Of a stretch of 55,466 nt of DNA, positions 9,072-17,910 are shown one piece after another. Source of the DNA: Hyphomicrobiaceae bacterium (lineage in GTDB: Bacteria; Pseudomonadota; Alphaproteobacteria; Rhizobiales; Methyloligellaceae). The notes beneath the pieces are model-generated. The model did no database searches. It was not told where the DNA came from and saw only the letters and a program-made list of their open reading frames with translations. The stretch is from the NCBI GenBank assembly GCA_028066055.1, contig JALCBY010000018.1, forward strand, positions 25,905 to 81,370, read 5' to 3'. Position 1 is the stretch's first letter, and every line of letters starts with the position of its first letter. The translations under genes and the position numbers were made by a program.

Positions 9072-10013
9072 ATGATCAGACTTTTCGTGGCCACGGCGAT
9101 GGCGCTCGGGCTGTTCCTCAGCCCGGCGAATGCCGAATGGCAACCGAAGGGGCCAATCAAGCTCTGGATCGGGTTCGGCGCCGGCGGCGGTACCGATACC
9201 CAGGGACGGGCGCTCGCGGAAGAGCTTGAGAAGCTCAAGGGCTGGCGCATTATTCCCGACAACAAGGCGGGCGGCGGCGGAACCGTGATGGCGGCGCAGC
9301 TGAAAGATGCTCCGGCCGATGGCCAGACCATCGGCTTTGCGATCAACACCACTTTCGACTTCGCCACGATCAAGAACGACAATCTTGCGATCGACGATTT
9401 CACGTTCATCACGACAACGGCCGGTTCACAGATGGCCGTGCTGGCCCGGACCGACAGCGGCTGGAAGTCGCTTGAGGACATGGCCAAGGCTGCAAAAGGC
9501 GGCACCAAGATCGTCTGGGCCAATTGGGGCGACCAGGTGCAGGCCGGCGCGGAAATCGTCGCAAAGCATTTCGGAATCAAGATCAATCCATTGCGCGGCA
9601 AGGGCGGCAAGTCCGGTATGAATGCCCTCGTGGCGCGCGACGCCAATGTCGCATGGGGCGGTGGCGTGCAGCGCGGCCTTGTGGCGGCCGGAGAGCTTGT
9701 CATTCTCGCGTCTGCTGAAGACAAACCGCTGGTGCAGGCACCCAAAGGCAAAACACTGAAGGACTACGGCATCGATTTGTCGCTCGGCTTCCAGTTCCTC
9801 CTGGCCGGGCCCAAGGGAATGCCGCAAGAGGCCCGTGACGCGATCGCGAAGGCGATTGCCGAGGTTCTCTCTAACCCTGAGTCCAAGACAGCAAAGTTCA
9901 TCGCCAAGCAATATCCTCCGGGTCCGGTGGTCGTTGCTGGTGATGCTCTGACTGCGCGCTTGAAGAAGAACTACGAAGCCAACCAAGAGCTTCTCAAAGC
10001 GCTCTCCAAATAG
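9072..10013 (+). CDS. tctC: TctC-family periplasmic solute-binding protein
   Basis: 313 aa with a clear signal peptide (MIRLFVATAMALGLFL...ANA). The mature part starts WQPKGPIKLWIGFGAGGGTD and then shows the ...NKAGGGGTV region, the pattern of TTT (tripartite tricarboxylate transporter) binding proteins, which usually capture carboxylates. A GGGAG site precedes the ATG. The stop codon overlaps the GTG start of tctB by one base. Ligand unknown; the neighbouring gamma-glutamyl and metallo-hydrolases suggest an amide or acid related to their products. Confidence 0.92.
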   Translation: MIRLFVATAMALGLFLSPANAEWQPKGPIKLWIGFGAGGGTDTQGRALAEELEKLKGWRIIPDNKAGGGGTVMAAQLKDAPADGQTIGFAINTTFDFATIKNDNLAIDDFTFITTTAGSQMAVLARTDSGWKSLEDMAKAAKGGTKIVWANWGDQVQAGAEIVAKHFGIKINPLRGKGGKSGMNALVARDANVAWGGGVQRGLVAAGELVILASAEDKPLVQAPKGKTLKDYGIDLSLGFQFLLAGPKGMPQEARDAIAKAIAEVLSNPESKTAKFIAKQYPPGPVVVAGDALTARLKKNYEANQELLKALSK

Positions 10014-10627
10014 TGGGGGGAAAGACTCAGAAAACTGAAGCGGCGCCGGACCCGTGGGATATCGGGTTTGGCGCCGCCTTGTTTGTGTTTGCACTCGTTG
10101 CACTGTTCATCTGGTTTCCGAACGATATCAGGGGTGGTTTCGTCGAAACGGACCATGCCGGCAAGATTGAACCCGGGGATGCCTTCTTTCCCGTGCTTCT
10201 CGCCTGCGCCATCCTCGCCCTGAGCGCGACCCATGTTCTCAAAGTGCTGTTGCTGCAGCGGCATACGGGAGAAGACGGAGCCCACGCGGGTCTGAGCCGC
10301 GACGATCTCATGTTTCTGGTGCTGTTCAATCTTGTGGTCGTCTGTGGCCTGGCCGCCATGTACTGGCTCGGACCTCTGGCTGTATCGATTGCGAATGCAA
10401 TCTCGGGAAATGAGCTGACCTATCGACAGATGGTCGATACATTTCCTTATAAATATATCGGCTACGGTGTTGGAGGGTTTATCATGACCGCATCGCTGAT
10501 CGCGTGGGCCGAAGCCGGGCTGCGATGGCAAGCGATCGTCGCGGTCATGTCGGTAATTGCCGTCAGCATCGTGGTGTTCGATATCCTCTTGATCAATGTG
10601 CAGCTGCCGCCGAACGCCGACTACTAG
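10013..10627 (+). CDS. tctB: TctB-family small membrane subunit of TTT transporter
   Basis: 204 aa, starting at GTG that overlaps the tctC stop (TAGTG). About four to five hydrophobic segments are visible, beginning with IGFGAALFVFALVALFIWF. The GDAFFPVLLACAILALSA segment is typical of the second TctB region. The protein is somewhat longer than the family's usual 140-170 aa because of an inserted loop between the middle helices. It ends exactly one base before the tctA start. Confidence 0.88.
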   Translation: MGGKTQKTEAAPDPWDIGFGAALFVFALVALFIWFPNDIRGGFVETDHAGKIEPGDAFFPVLLACAILALSATHVLKVLLLQRHTGEDGAHAGLSRDDLMFLVLFNLVVVCGLAAMYWLGPLAVSIANAISGNELTYRQMVDTFPYKYIGYGVGGFIMTASLIAWAEAGLRWQAIVAVMSVIAVSIVVFDILLINVQLPPNADY

Positions 10628-12220
10628 ATGGAGCTGGCTCTCGAATACATCACCCGGGGCGTTCTGGAGGTCTTTTTCACTGCAGATGGGCAGTTCGACT
10701 GGCTGCCTCTCGCCATGGTTTTCGGCGGTCTTCTTCTCGGCATTGCCATTGGTGCGACGCCGGGTCTGAACGGTCCGTTCGCCATGGCGCTTTCCCTGCC
10801 CGTTCTCATTTCAATCTTCGGTCATTCCGACGAAGCCCTGCTTCCCATTCTCGGATTTCTCATAGGCATCATGAAGGGCGCGACCATTGGCGGCGCCGTA
10901 CCGGCGATCCTGTTCAACACGCCGGGAACGCCAGATGCGTTTCTCACCACCCTCGACGGCTACCCGATGGCCAAGAAGGGACTTGGCATCAAGGCATTGA
11001 AAATCGCACACTTCAGCTCGGTCAGCGGCGATACCTTCAGCGACATGGTGCTGTTTATATCGGCGCCGGTTCTGGCCGTGATGATCGAACGCGTGCTTGA
11101 TCTTCCAGAAAAATCGGCACTGATCATCCTTTCTCTTTCCTTCATGGCAGCGGTTGCCGGCAAATCCCCGACCAAAGGCATGATCATCGGCCTGCTGGGC
11201 ATGCTTCTCGCGCTCGTCGGAACGACCCTGTCGGGCAACGGACCGCGCATGACCTTCGGGATTGCCGCGCTCGGGAATGGACTGCCCCTGACCTCGGCCA
11301 TCCTCGGCGTTCTCGTCCTGTCCGAAGTGCTGGTCGGTATCGAGGAAATGACCCGGGCCAGGCGCAAGAAAATCACCACCCTGATCCGGTTGCCCAAGGG
11401 TGACACGAACTTCGGATGGAGTGACGTCAGACAGCTTCTGCCGACGATTTTTCGATCCGCAGCCATCGGCACGGCGATCGGCGCTCTGCCCGGTATCGGC
11501 ACGACCCTCGCCGCCACGCTTGGTTATGACGCGGCCCGACGCGTCTCGAAACATCCGGAAAAATTCGGCACCGGTATCCCTGAAGGCGTTGCCGCAACAG
11601 AAGCCGCCAATTCCTCCGTTTCCGGCGCCAACCTCATACCCGTCATGAGCCTCGGCATTCCCGGCAACTTTGCCGCTGTGTTCCTCATCCTCGCAGTGGA
11701 ATCGGTCGGCAATTTCACGCTTGGACCGTCGGTTTTCCGCTTCAACGAGATCAAGGAGATCGAGGGGTACGGTACGATCATCAACAAGGATCTGGTCGTC
11801 GCATTCAGCATTTTCACGCTGATGGTTCTGGCCAACCTGTTCAACTGGACGGCAGGCGGATGGTTCATGCGAACGCTCGGGATTCTCTCGCGCGTGCCGA
11901 AGTCCATCATGCTCCCTGCCGTACTTCTCATCACCCTGACCGCCGTCTACGCGCAGGATGGCGGTTTCGTCGCCATCTGGGTTGTCGTGGTTTTTGGCGC
12001 CATCGGGTTCGTGCTGCGGAAGCTGGAAATCTCAATTCTTCCCTTCGTCATCGGGTTTCTGCTCGCCCCCAGATTGGAAGAACTGATCCGTGGGGGCTAT
12101 TCGGCATCGGGGAGCGATCCCTTCTTCCTCGTCAAATCGCCCATTGCGCTGCTGTTCCTCGCGCTGGCCGTTTTCATACTCGTGTTTGCCGGACGGCGCT
12201 CGGCCGATATCCGTACCTAG
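10628..12220 (+). CDS. tctA: TctA-family large permease subunit of TTT transporter
   Basis: 530 aa polytopic inner-membrane protein. Family signatures are GATPGLNGPFAMALSLP (about 41-57), GGAVPAILFNTPGTPD (about 90-105) and the second-half repeat ALPGIGTTLAATLGYDAARRVSKHPEKFGTG with the usual GVAATEAANN-like stretch (here GVAATEAANSS). It forms the sodium- or proton-driven channel with TctB, fed by TctC. It is the last gene of the tctCBA operon. Confidence 0.94.
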   Translation: MELALEYITRGVLEVFFTADGQFDWLPLAMVFGGLLLGIAIGATPGLNGPFAMALSLPVLISIFGHSDEALLPILGFLIGIMKGATIGGAVPAILFNTPGTPDAFLTTLDGYPMAKKGLGIKALKIAHFSSVSGDTFSDMVLFISAPVLAVMIERVLDLPEKSALIILSLSFMAAVAGKSPTKGMIIGLLGMLLALVGTTLSGNGPRMTFGIAALGNGLPLTSAILGVLVLSEVLVGIEEMTRARRKKITTLIRLPKGDTNFGWSDVRQLLPTIFRSAAIGTAIGALPGIGTTLAATLGYDAARRVSKHPEKFGTGIPEGVAATEAANSSVSGANLIPVMSLGIPGNFAAVFLILAVESVGNFTLGPSVFRFNEIKEIEGYGTIINKDLVVAFSIFTLMVLANLFNWTAGGWFMRTLGILSRVPKSIMLPAVLLITLTAVYAQDGGFVAIWVVVVFGAIGFVLRKLEISILPFVIGFLLAPRLEELIRGGYSASGSDPFFLVKSPIALLFLALAVFILVFAGRRSADIRT

Positions 12221-12355
12221 TGGCATGCTCAAGCGGCCATACTTCGAACAACTGCCACAATAACAATGCTTGGCCACTCCCGCCAATATGATAGGCTGCG
12301 GGCCAAATCCTGGGCGCTGCATGGATGGCTAGGTTCACGTGATTTTGGAAGAAAA

Positions 12356-13453
12356 ATGAATTACCGACTGAGTGTGTTTTTAGTGGTCGCAGCGGTTGCA
12401 GGTGCTGCAGGTCTTTACGCTTCCTCGTCATTTCTGAACAAGGACGCATCGCTAGCCGGCAAACCGCGTACCGTGCTGGTGGAAGTGGCGACCGTGAAAA
12501 TGGGAACGGTGAGGGATCGCATTGACGCTGTCGGCACGACAGAGGCGATCAAGGCCGTCAACATCGTACCGCTGGTTTCCGGCCGGGTCGAAGAGATCAA
12601 CTTTTCACCTGGTGAAAAAGTCAAGGCCAAGACTGCACTTGTCCGGCTGAATGACGCGGTTGCCAGCGCACAGGAGCAGGAAACCCGCGCCGAAATGGAA
12701 CGCGCCAAGTTTGACAATGATCGCGCGCAGGCTCTTCTGGGTTCACGCGCCGCCGTTTCAAAAGCGACCGCCGAGGAGAGAGAGGCCGCGTTCCAAATTG
12801 CAAAGGCCCGCCACGAAGCCGCTCTCGACGCGCTGGAGGAGCGTACCATTGACGCGCCATTCGACGGCACGGTCGGGTTCAAGAATGTCGACATTGGAGA
12901 CTATGTCAGCGCCGGAACGGTTCTGACCACGCTGGACGACCTCAGCACCATCGAAATCGAGTTTTCCGTGCCCGAGATCTACTACGGCTCCGTCAAGGAA
13001 GGCATGGAAGTCACGGCGCAAACCCTCGCCTTTGGGAAGACGCGCTTCCGCGGGAAAATCTCCCAGGTCGATACCCGTATCGACCCCATCAGCCGTTCAT
13101 TCCGAATTAAAGCCGAAATCCCCAACGAGAATTCGGAAATCCCGACGGGAATGTTCATGAATGTCCGCGTGACGCTGGAAAAGCGCGAAGCCATCAAGAT
13201 TCCCCAGGAAGCACTCGTCTTTCAAGGTGAAGAGACGTTGGTCTATCTCGACAAGGATAATGTCGCACTGCAGCACCCCGTTACCCTCGGTTTGCGTCTG
13301 ACCAAAAACGTGGAAGTGACCGACGGCCTCTCGGTCGGCGACCGCATTGTCGTGAAGGGCATCCAGAATTTGCGTAACGGCGCACCGATCCGTGTCGTTA
13401 CCGATGCACCTGACAACAAGCCCTCCTCCGCGACACCTGCCGGCAAGAGTTAG
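12356..13453 (+). CDS. RND efflux periplasmic adaptor (membrane fusion protein)
   Basis: 365 aa from the ATG at 12356 with an N-terminal membrane anchor (RLSVFLVVAAVAGAAGLY); the frame opens at 12266 but those 30 residues do not look like protein signal. The order is beta-barrel/lipoyl half (VPLVSGRVEEINFSPGEKVKAKTALVRLND), alpha-hairpin (coiled coil around residues 100-160), then the second lipoyl half (TIDAPFDGTVGFKNVDIGDYV) as in HlyD/AcrA adaptors. It is not lipidated. It is followed 5 bp later by the pump gene, so the pair forms one operon. Confidence 0.92.
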   Translation: MNYRLSVFLVVAAVAGAAGLYASSSFLNKDASLAGKPRTVLVEVATVKMGTVRDRIDAVGTTEAIKAVNIVPLVSGRVEEINFSPGEKVKAKTALVRLNDAVASAQEQETRAEMERAKFDNDRAQALLGSRAAVSKATAEEREAAFQIAKARHEAALDALEERTIDAPFDGTVGFKNVDIGDYVSAGTVLTTLDDLSTIEIEFSVPEIYYGSVKEGMEVTAQTLAFGKTRFRGKISQVDTRIDPISRSFRIKAEIPNENSEIPTGMFMNVRVTLEKREAIKIPQEALVFQGEETLVYLDKDNVALQHPVTLGLRLTKNVEVTDGLSVGDRIVVKGIQNLRNGAPIRVVTDAPDNKPSSATPAGKS

Positions 13454-13458
13454 TCGCC

Positions 13459-16400
13459 ATGTCGCTGCCGGAGCTTTGTGTCAAGCGCCCCGTCTTCGCA
13501 ACCGTCATTTCTGTGGCCATTGTCATTGTCGGCCTGTTTGTGCTGAACCGGTTGCCGATCCGCGCACTGCCGGCTGTTGAAGCCACGTCCGTGACCGTCA
13601 ACACGCGATACACGGGCGCTTCTCCCCAGGTCGTCGAGACGGAAATTACCGAGATCATCGAAAGTGCGGTGTCCGGCGTATCGGGTGTCGATACGATCGA
13701 GTCCCAGAGCCTGCGCGGCAACTCGCGCACGACAATCGAGTTCACTCCTCTGACCAATGTCGACGAGGCGGTTAATGATGTCCGGGACGCGGTGAGCGGC
13801 GTCGCCAACCGGCTGCCTGATGACGCCGACCAGCCGGTCATCTCCAAGAACAACAGCGATGCTGATCCGGTCATGCGCGTGTCCGTCAGTTCCGACCGCA
13901 TGTCGGCGCCTGAGATCACCGACTATGTGGAGCGTTTCATCGCCGACCGCCTCACCGTGATCGACGGGATCGCACAGGTCGAACAGGTCGGCGGCCGCCG
14001 CCGCGCCATCAGGGTATGGCTGAACCGCTGGGAGATGGCCGCGCGCAAGGTGACGGTCGACGACATCGAAACCGCGCTTTCCAGGAACAGCCTGGAGCTG
14101 CCCGCAGGCGAACTTATCTCCGGTGGGCGGGAATATTTTGTCCGCGCGGATGCCCGCCTTTCCACACCGGATGAGTTCGCAAAGATACTCGTCAAACAGG
14201 CGGGCGGATTCCAGGTCCGCCTGCGCGATGTGGCTACCGTCGCCTATGGCGTTGAGGACGATCAGACCGCCGTGCGGACGAACGGCAAGATGTCGGTAGC
14301 ATTGAACATTCTTCGTCAATCGCAGGCAAACACCGTCGCCATCTCCAAGCATGTCCACGAGGTGATCAACGAGTTGAGACCGAACCTGCCGGAAGGCATG
14401 GACGTCAGCATCAGGACCGACGACGCCGTCTTCATCAACGCGGCGATCAAGGAAGTCGCGGTGACCCTGCTGATTGCGGTGGTCATTGTCATAGCGGTCA
14501 TTTTCCTGTTCGTTGGTTCAATTCGCGCGACGCTCGTTCCCGCGGTCACGATCCCGGTAACGATTATCGGGACTTTCTTCGGCCTCTACCTGCTGGACTA
14601 CTCGATCAATATCCTGACCCTGCTGGCACTGGTGCTGGCTATTGGCATCATCGTCGATGATGCCATCGTCATTTTCGAGAATGCACAACGGCGCTTCCGC
14701 GACGGCGAGGACCGAACCACCGCCAGCATTCTCGGATCGAACCAGATGATGTTCGCGGTCATCGCAACTTCCGTCACACTGATCGCCGTGTTTGTGCCGC
14801 TGACCCTGATCGAGGGGACCGTCGGACTGTTGTTTGTCGAGTTCGGCGTGGTTCTGGCCATCGCAGTTGCGGTGTCGACCTTCATTGCACTGTCGCTGTG
14901 CCCGATGCTGACGTCACGCGTGCTGGAAAAGCGAAAGCAAAAAACGGCGCTTTCAAACACGGTCGACCGGTTGTTCGCTGCAACCGAGGCGCGATACACC
15001 AGCGCGCTCCAGAAAGTTGTTGCCCGGCCGTGGCAATCGGTGTTCGCCTCGCTGATTGTCGGCGTTGCGGCGATCGGATTTTACTCCTTGCTGCCGAGCG
15101 AACTGACGCCCCGCGAAGATCGCGGTGTCTTCTTCGTCAGCCTGACCGCACCGCAAGGCGCGAGCTTCAACTACACCAATGAGGAGACCCTCAGCGTCGA
15201 GAAGGCGCTTCACCCCGTGCTCGAGAGCAAGGACGCGCTCTCGATCATGGCCATCGTCGGCTTGGGCGGTTCGCCCAACCGCGCCTTTGTCGTCGTCAAT
15301 CTCGCGGACTGGGATGACCGATCAAGGTCCGCCGCCCAGATCGCAGATGCCCAGATACCACCGCTGAGCCGGATCGTGGGCGTGCGCGCCTTTCCGACGA
15401 TCCCCGCGGGCCTCGGACTGCGCGGCAGCCGCACCCCCTTGCAGATCATCATCAGCGGATACGAACACCAGCAGGTCAAGGCGTGGACTGACGAACTCAT
15501 GCTGCGGCTTGAGGAAAACCCCAAGCTCCGCAACATTGAATCGAACTTCGAGGAAAACCAGCCGGAGGTCAACGTGCGGGTGCGGCGCCTTCGTGCGGAA
15601 GATCTCGGTATCAGCATCGAGACGATCGGGCGCACAATCCAGACCATGCTCGCGTCCCGGACCGCCACCACCTATATCGATCGCGGCCGTGAATATGACG
15701 TCATCGTGCAGGCGGCTGAAGAGGATCGCGAGTCCGAGCGCGACCTACGCACGATCTATGTGCGATCTGAAAACTCCGACGAGCTTGTGCCGCTTGACGC
15801 GGTCGTGGCGCTCAACGACCGGGCCGCTGCCGCCAACCTCAGGCGGCACAACCGGTTACCGAGCATCACCGTCTCGGCGGCACTGGTGGATGGCTACGAA
15901 CTGGGCACGGCCATTGCGGACGTACAAGCGCTGGTTGCGGAAACGCTGCCCGCGGAAGCGCGCCTCTCCTTCGGCGGGCTGTCCAAGGAGTATCTGGAAT
16001 CCTCGTCCGGCATTCACCTGTCGCTCTTGCTGGCAATCGCAATCATCTATCTCGTCCTCGCCGCGCAGTTTGAAAGTTTCTTCCAGCCTTTTGCGATCAT
16101 GCTGACCGTACCGTTGGCAACGGTTGGAGCGCTCATCACCCTTTGGGCGACAGGCACGACACTGAACATCTACAGCCAGGTCGGTCTGGTCCTGCTCATT
16201 GGCCTGATGACGAAAAACGGCATCCTGATTGTCGACTTTGCCAATCAACTCTACGCGCAAGGACAGACAAGAGCCGAAGCTGCACTCAACGCGGCGCGCG
16301 GCCGTCTGCGGCCAATCGTGATGACGCTGCTCTCGACCATTCTCGGTGCCGTGCCGTTGATCCTTGCGAGCGGCGCGGGCGCGGAGAGCCGCGTGTCTAT

Positions 16401-16557
16401 TGGCCTCGTTATCATCGGCGGCCTCGCGCTATCGGCCATCTTCACCGTGCTGCTGACCCCTGCCATGTATGTCGCTGTTAACTCCGGGTTCGGGGAGGCT
16501 GCCGCGCAGCCGGTAAAGTCGAAGCCGGCCCGCAAGCGTGCTACTTTAAAGCGATAG
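13459..16557 (+). CDS. RND-family efflux permease
   Basis: 1032 aa, normal for a hydrophobe/amphiphile efflux RND pump. The N-terminal helix begins CVKRPVFATVISVAIVIVG. The TM4 proton relay is present as GIIVDDAIVIFENAQRR with paired Asp, and the TM10 segment has MTKNGILIVDFANQ with Lys. Two large periplasmic loops separate the 12 predicted helices. No outer-membrane TolC-like gene is nearby, so it must borrow one. The second RND operon directly follows after 163 bp, but the two pumps differ in sequence and are not a recent duplication. Confidence 0.95.
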   Translation: MSLPELCVKRPVFATVISVAIVIVGLFVLNRLPIRALPAVEATSVTVNTRYTGASPQVVETEITEIIESAVSGVSGVDTIESQSLRGNSRTTIEFTPLTNVDEAVNDVRDAVSGVANRLPDDADQPVISKNNSDADPVMRVSVSSDRMSAPEITDYVERFIADRLTVIDGIAQVEQVGGRRRAIRVWLNRWEMAARKVTVDDIETALSRNSLELPAGELISGGREYFVRADARLSTPDEFAKILVKQAGGFQVRLRDVATVAYGVEDDQTAVRTNGKMSVALNILRQSQANTVAISKHVHEVINELRPNLPEGMDVSIRTDDAVFINAAIKEVAVTLLIAVVIVIAVIFLFVGSIRATLVPAVTIPVTIIGTFFGLYLLDYSINILTLLALVLAIGIIVDDAIVIFENAQRRFRDGEDRTTASILGSNQMMFAVIATSVTLIAVFVPLTLIEGTVGLLFVEFGVVLAIAVAVSTFIALSLCPMLTSRVLEKRKQKTALSNTVDRLFAATEARYTSALQKVVARPWQSVFASLIVGVAAIGFYSLLPSELTPREDRGVFFVSLTAPQGASFNYTNEETLSVEKALHPVLESKDALSIMAIVGLGGSPNRAFVVVNLADWDDRSRSAAQIADAQIPPLSRIVGVRAFPTIPAGLGLRGSRTPLQIIISGYEHQQVKAWTDELMLRLEENPKLRNIESNFEENQPEVNVRVRRLRAEDLGISIETIGRTIQTMLASRTATTYIDRGREYDVIVQAAEEDRESERDLRTIYVRSENSDELVPLDAVVALNDRAAAANLRRHNRLPSITVSAALVDGYELGTAIADVQALVAETLPAEARLSFGGLSKEYLESSSGIHLSLLLAIAIIYLVLAAQFESFFQPFAIMLTVPLATVGALITLWATGTTLNIYSQVGLVLLIGLMTKNGILIVDFANQLYAQGQTRAEAALNAARGRLRPIVMTLLSTILGAVPLILASGAGAESRVSIGLVIIGGLALSAIFTVLLTPAMYVAVNSGFGEAAAQPVKSKPARKRATLKR

Positions 16558-16641
16558 TCACTGGCACGAATCCGAACCGGCCGATTGCATCAACACACCA
16601 TGAACTCCGGGTGCAAAACGCGACGAAACCATCTATAAGCC

Positions 16642-16656
16642 GTGCCCCCGGGGCAC
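16642..16656. terminator. Short GC-rich hairpin between the two RND operons
   Basis: GTGCCC-CCG-GGGCAC can form a 6-bp stem with a 3-base loop and is followed, after about 14 bases, by a T-rich stretch. It lies 85 bp past the first pump's stop. It may be a weak terminator; because the palindrome is perfect it could instead be an operator for the second operon. Confidence 0.35.
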
Positions 16657-16720
16657 TAGTTTCGGCGAATTTTTCTGCCAGATTTACTGTCGCAACGACA
16701 ACTCTGCGGGAGCCGCGTTC

Positions 16721-17881
16721 ATGAGATCCCTCGTATTCCTGCTAACCCTCGTGTTGATGGCCGTCCTCCCAGGTTGTGATGAACAGCCCGCCGCAACGGT
16801 CACCCCGAAACAATCTCCACCGCCGCCTGTCACCGTGGCGAAACCCTTGAAAAAGCACATCACGGAGTGGGACGAATTCACCGGGCGTTTCCAGGCCGTC
16901 GAGACCGTTGACGTGCGCGCACGTGTGAGCGGGTTTCTGGAAAAGACCCACTTCCGGGATGGTCAGATCGTGAAAAAGGGCGATTTGCTCTTCACCATCG
17001 ACAAGCGACCGTTCCAGATCGCCGTCGAGCAGGCGACGGCACAGGTCGACCAGGCCCAGGCTCAGCTTGATCTGGCGAACAGCGACGTGGAGCGGGCCCG
17101 CCCACTCCTCGAACGCCGCACCATCACCGGGCGTGAGTTTGAGTCCCGGGAGGCGACGGCGCGCGGTGCACTTGCCTCGCTGTCCGCAGCCCGTGCCCAG
17201 CTCAGAAATGCCCAGCTGAACCTGGAATGGACCGAAGTTACCTCTCCAATCGCGGGCCGCATCTCCGACACTCCCGTCGACGTGGGCAATCTCATATCCG
17301 GCGGGCAAAACGGGGCGACGGTGCTGACGCGAATCGTTTCTCTCGACCCGATCCACTTCGAGTTCGAGGGCAGCGAGGCGGATTATCTCAAATATATGCG
17401 CCTTGCCCGGTCCGGGCAGCGGCCATCCTCGCGCGACCGCGCCAACCCGGTTGCCGTGCGCCTGATCGACGAGAGCGACTTTCGCCATCGTGGCAAGATG
17501 GACTTTGTCGACAACGCATTGGATCCGAAGTCAGGCACCATCAAGGGGCGCGCCATTTTCGACAATAGGGACAGCCTCCTGCTTCCCGGCATGTTTGGCC
17601 GATTGCGCGTGTTTGGCGGGGAATTCGACGCAATCCTGATACCCGACGACGCGATTGCATCGGATCAGGCCCGGAAGATCGTCATGTCGGTGACATCCGA
17701 CGGTTCAGTCACGCCGAAGGTGGTTACGCTCGGTCCGATTATCGACGGCCTGCGTGTAATCCGGTCCGGGCTGAGTGAAAACGACCAGATCATTATTTCC
17801 GGTGTCCAGCGCGCCCGCCCGGGTCAGAAAGTCAAACCCGAACTGGGAAAAATTACCGCCGGCACGCCGCAGGCAAACTGA
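16721..17881 (+). CDS. RND efflux adaptor lipoprotein
   Basis: 386 aa. The signal peptide ends in the lipobox LPGC, with C19 the probable lipidation site, followed by a proline-rich linker, as in AcrA/MexA-type adaptors. FTGRFQAVETVDVRARVSG and KKGDLLFTIDKRPF mark the first lipoyl half, a coiled-coil hairpin spans about residues 105-165, and EVTSPIAGRISDTPVDVGNLI marks the second. It is placed 29 bp before the HAE1 pump gene and should anchor in the inner membrane outer leaflet and bridge to the outer-membrane channel. Confidence 0.93.
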   Translation: MRSLVFLLTLVLMAVLPGCDEQPAATVTPKQSPPPPVTVAKPLKKHITEWDEFTGRFQAVETVDVRARVSGFLEKTHFRDGQIVKKGDLLFTIDKRPFQIAVEQATAQVDQAQAQLDLANSDVERARPLLERRTITGREFESREATARGALASLSAARAQLRNAQLNLEWTEVTSPIAGRISDTPVDVGNLISGGQNGATVLTRIVSLDPIHFEFEGSEADYLKYMRLARSGQRPSSRDRANPVAVRLIDESDFRHRGKMDFVDNALDPKSGTIKGRAIFDNRDSLLLPGMFGRLRVFGGEFDAILIPDDAIASDQARKIVMSVTSDGSVTPKVVTLGPIIDGLRVIRSGLSENDQIIISGVQRARPGQKVKPELGKITAGTPQAN

Positions 17882-17910
17882 ACATTCAGGCCGCGACCAC
17901 AGGAATTGAG

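Noticed and set aside
12266-12355. 30-codon upstream extension of the first RND adaptor
   Set aside because: The membrane anchor and likely start are at 12356; the extra residues do not resemble a signal sequence.
13450-14358. Leftward 302-codon frame
   Set aside because: Antisense shadow of the first RND pump; high-GC codon bias keeps it open.
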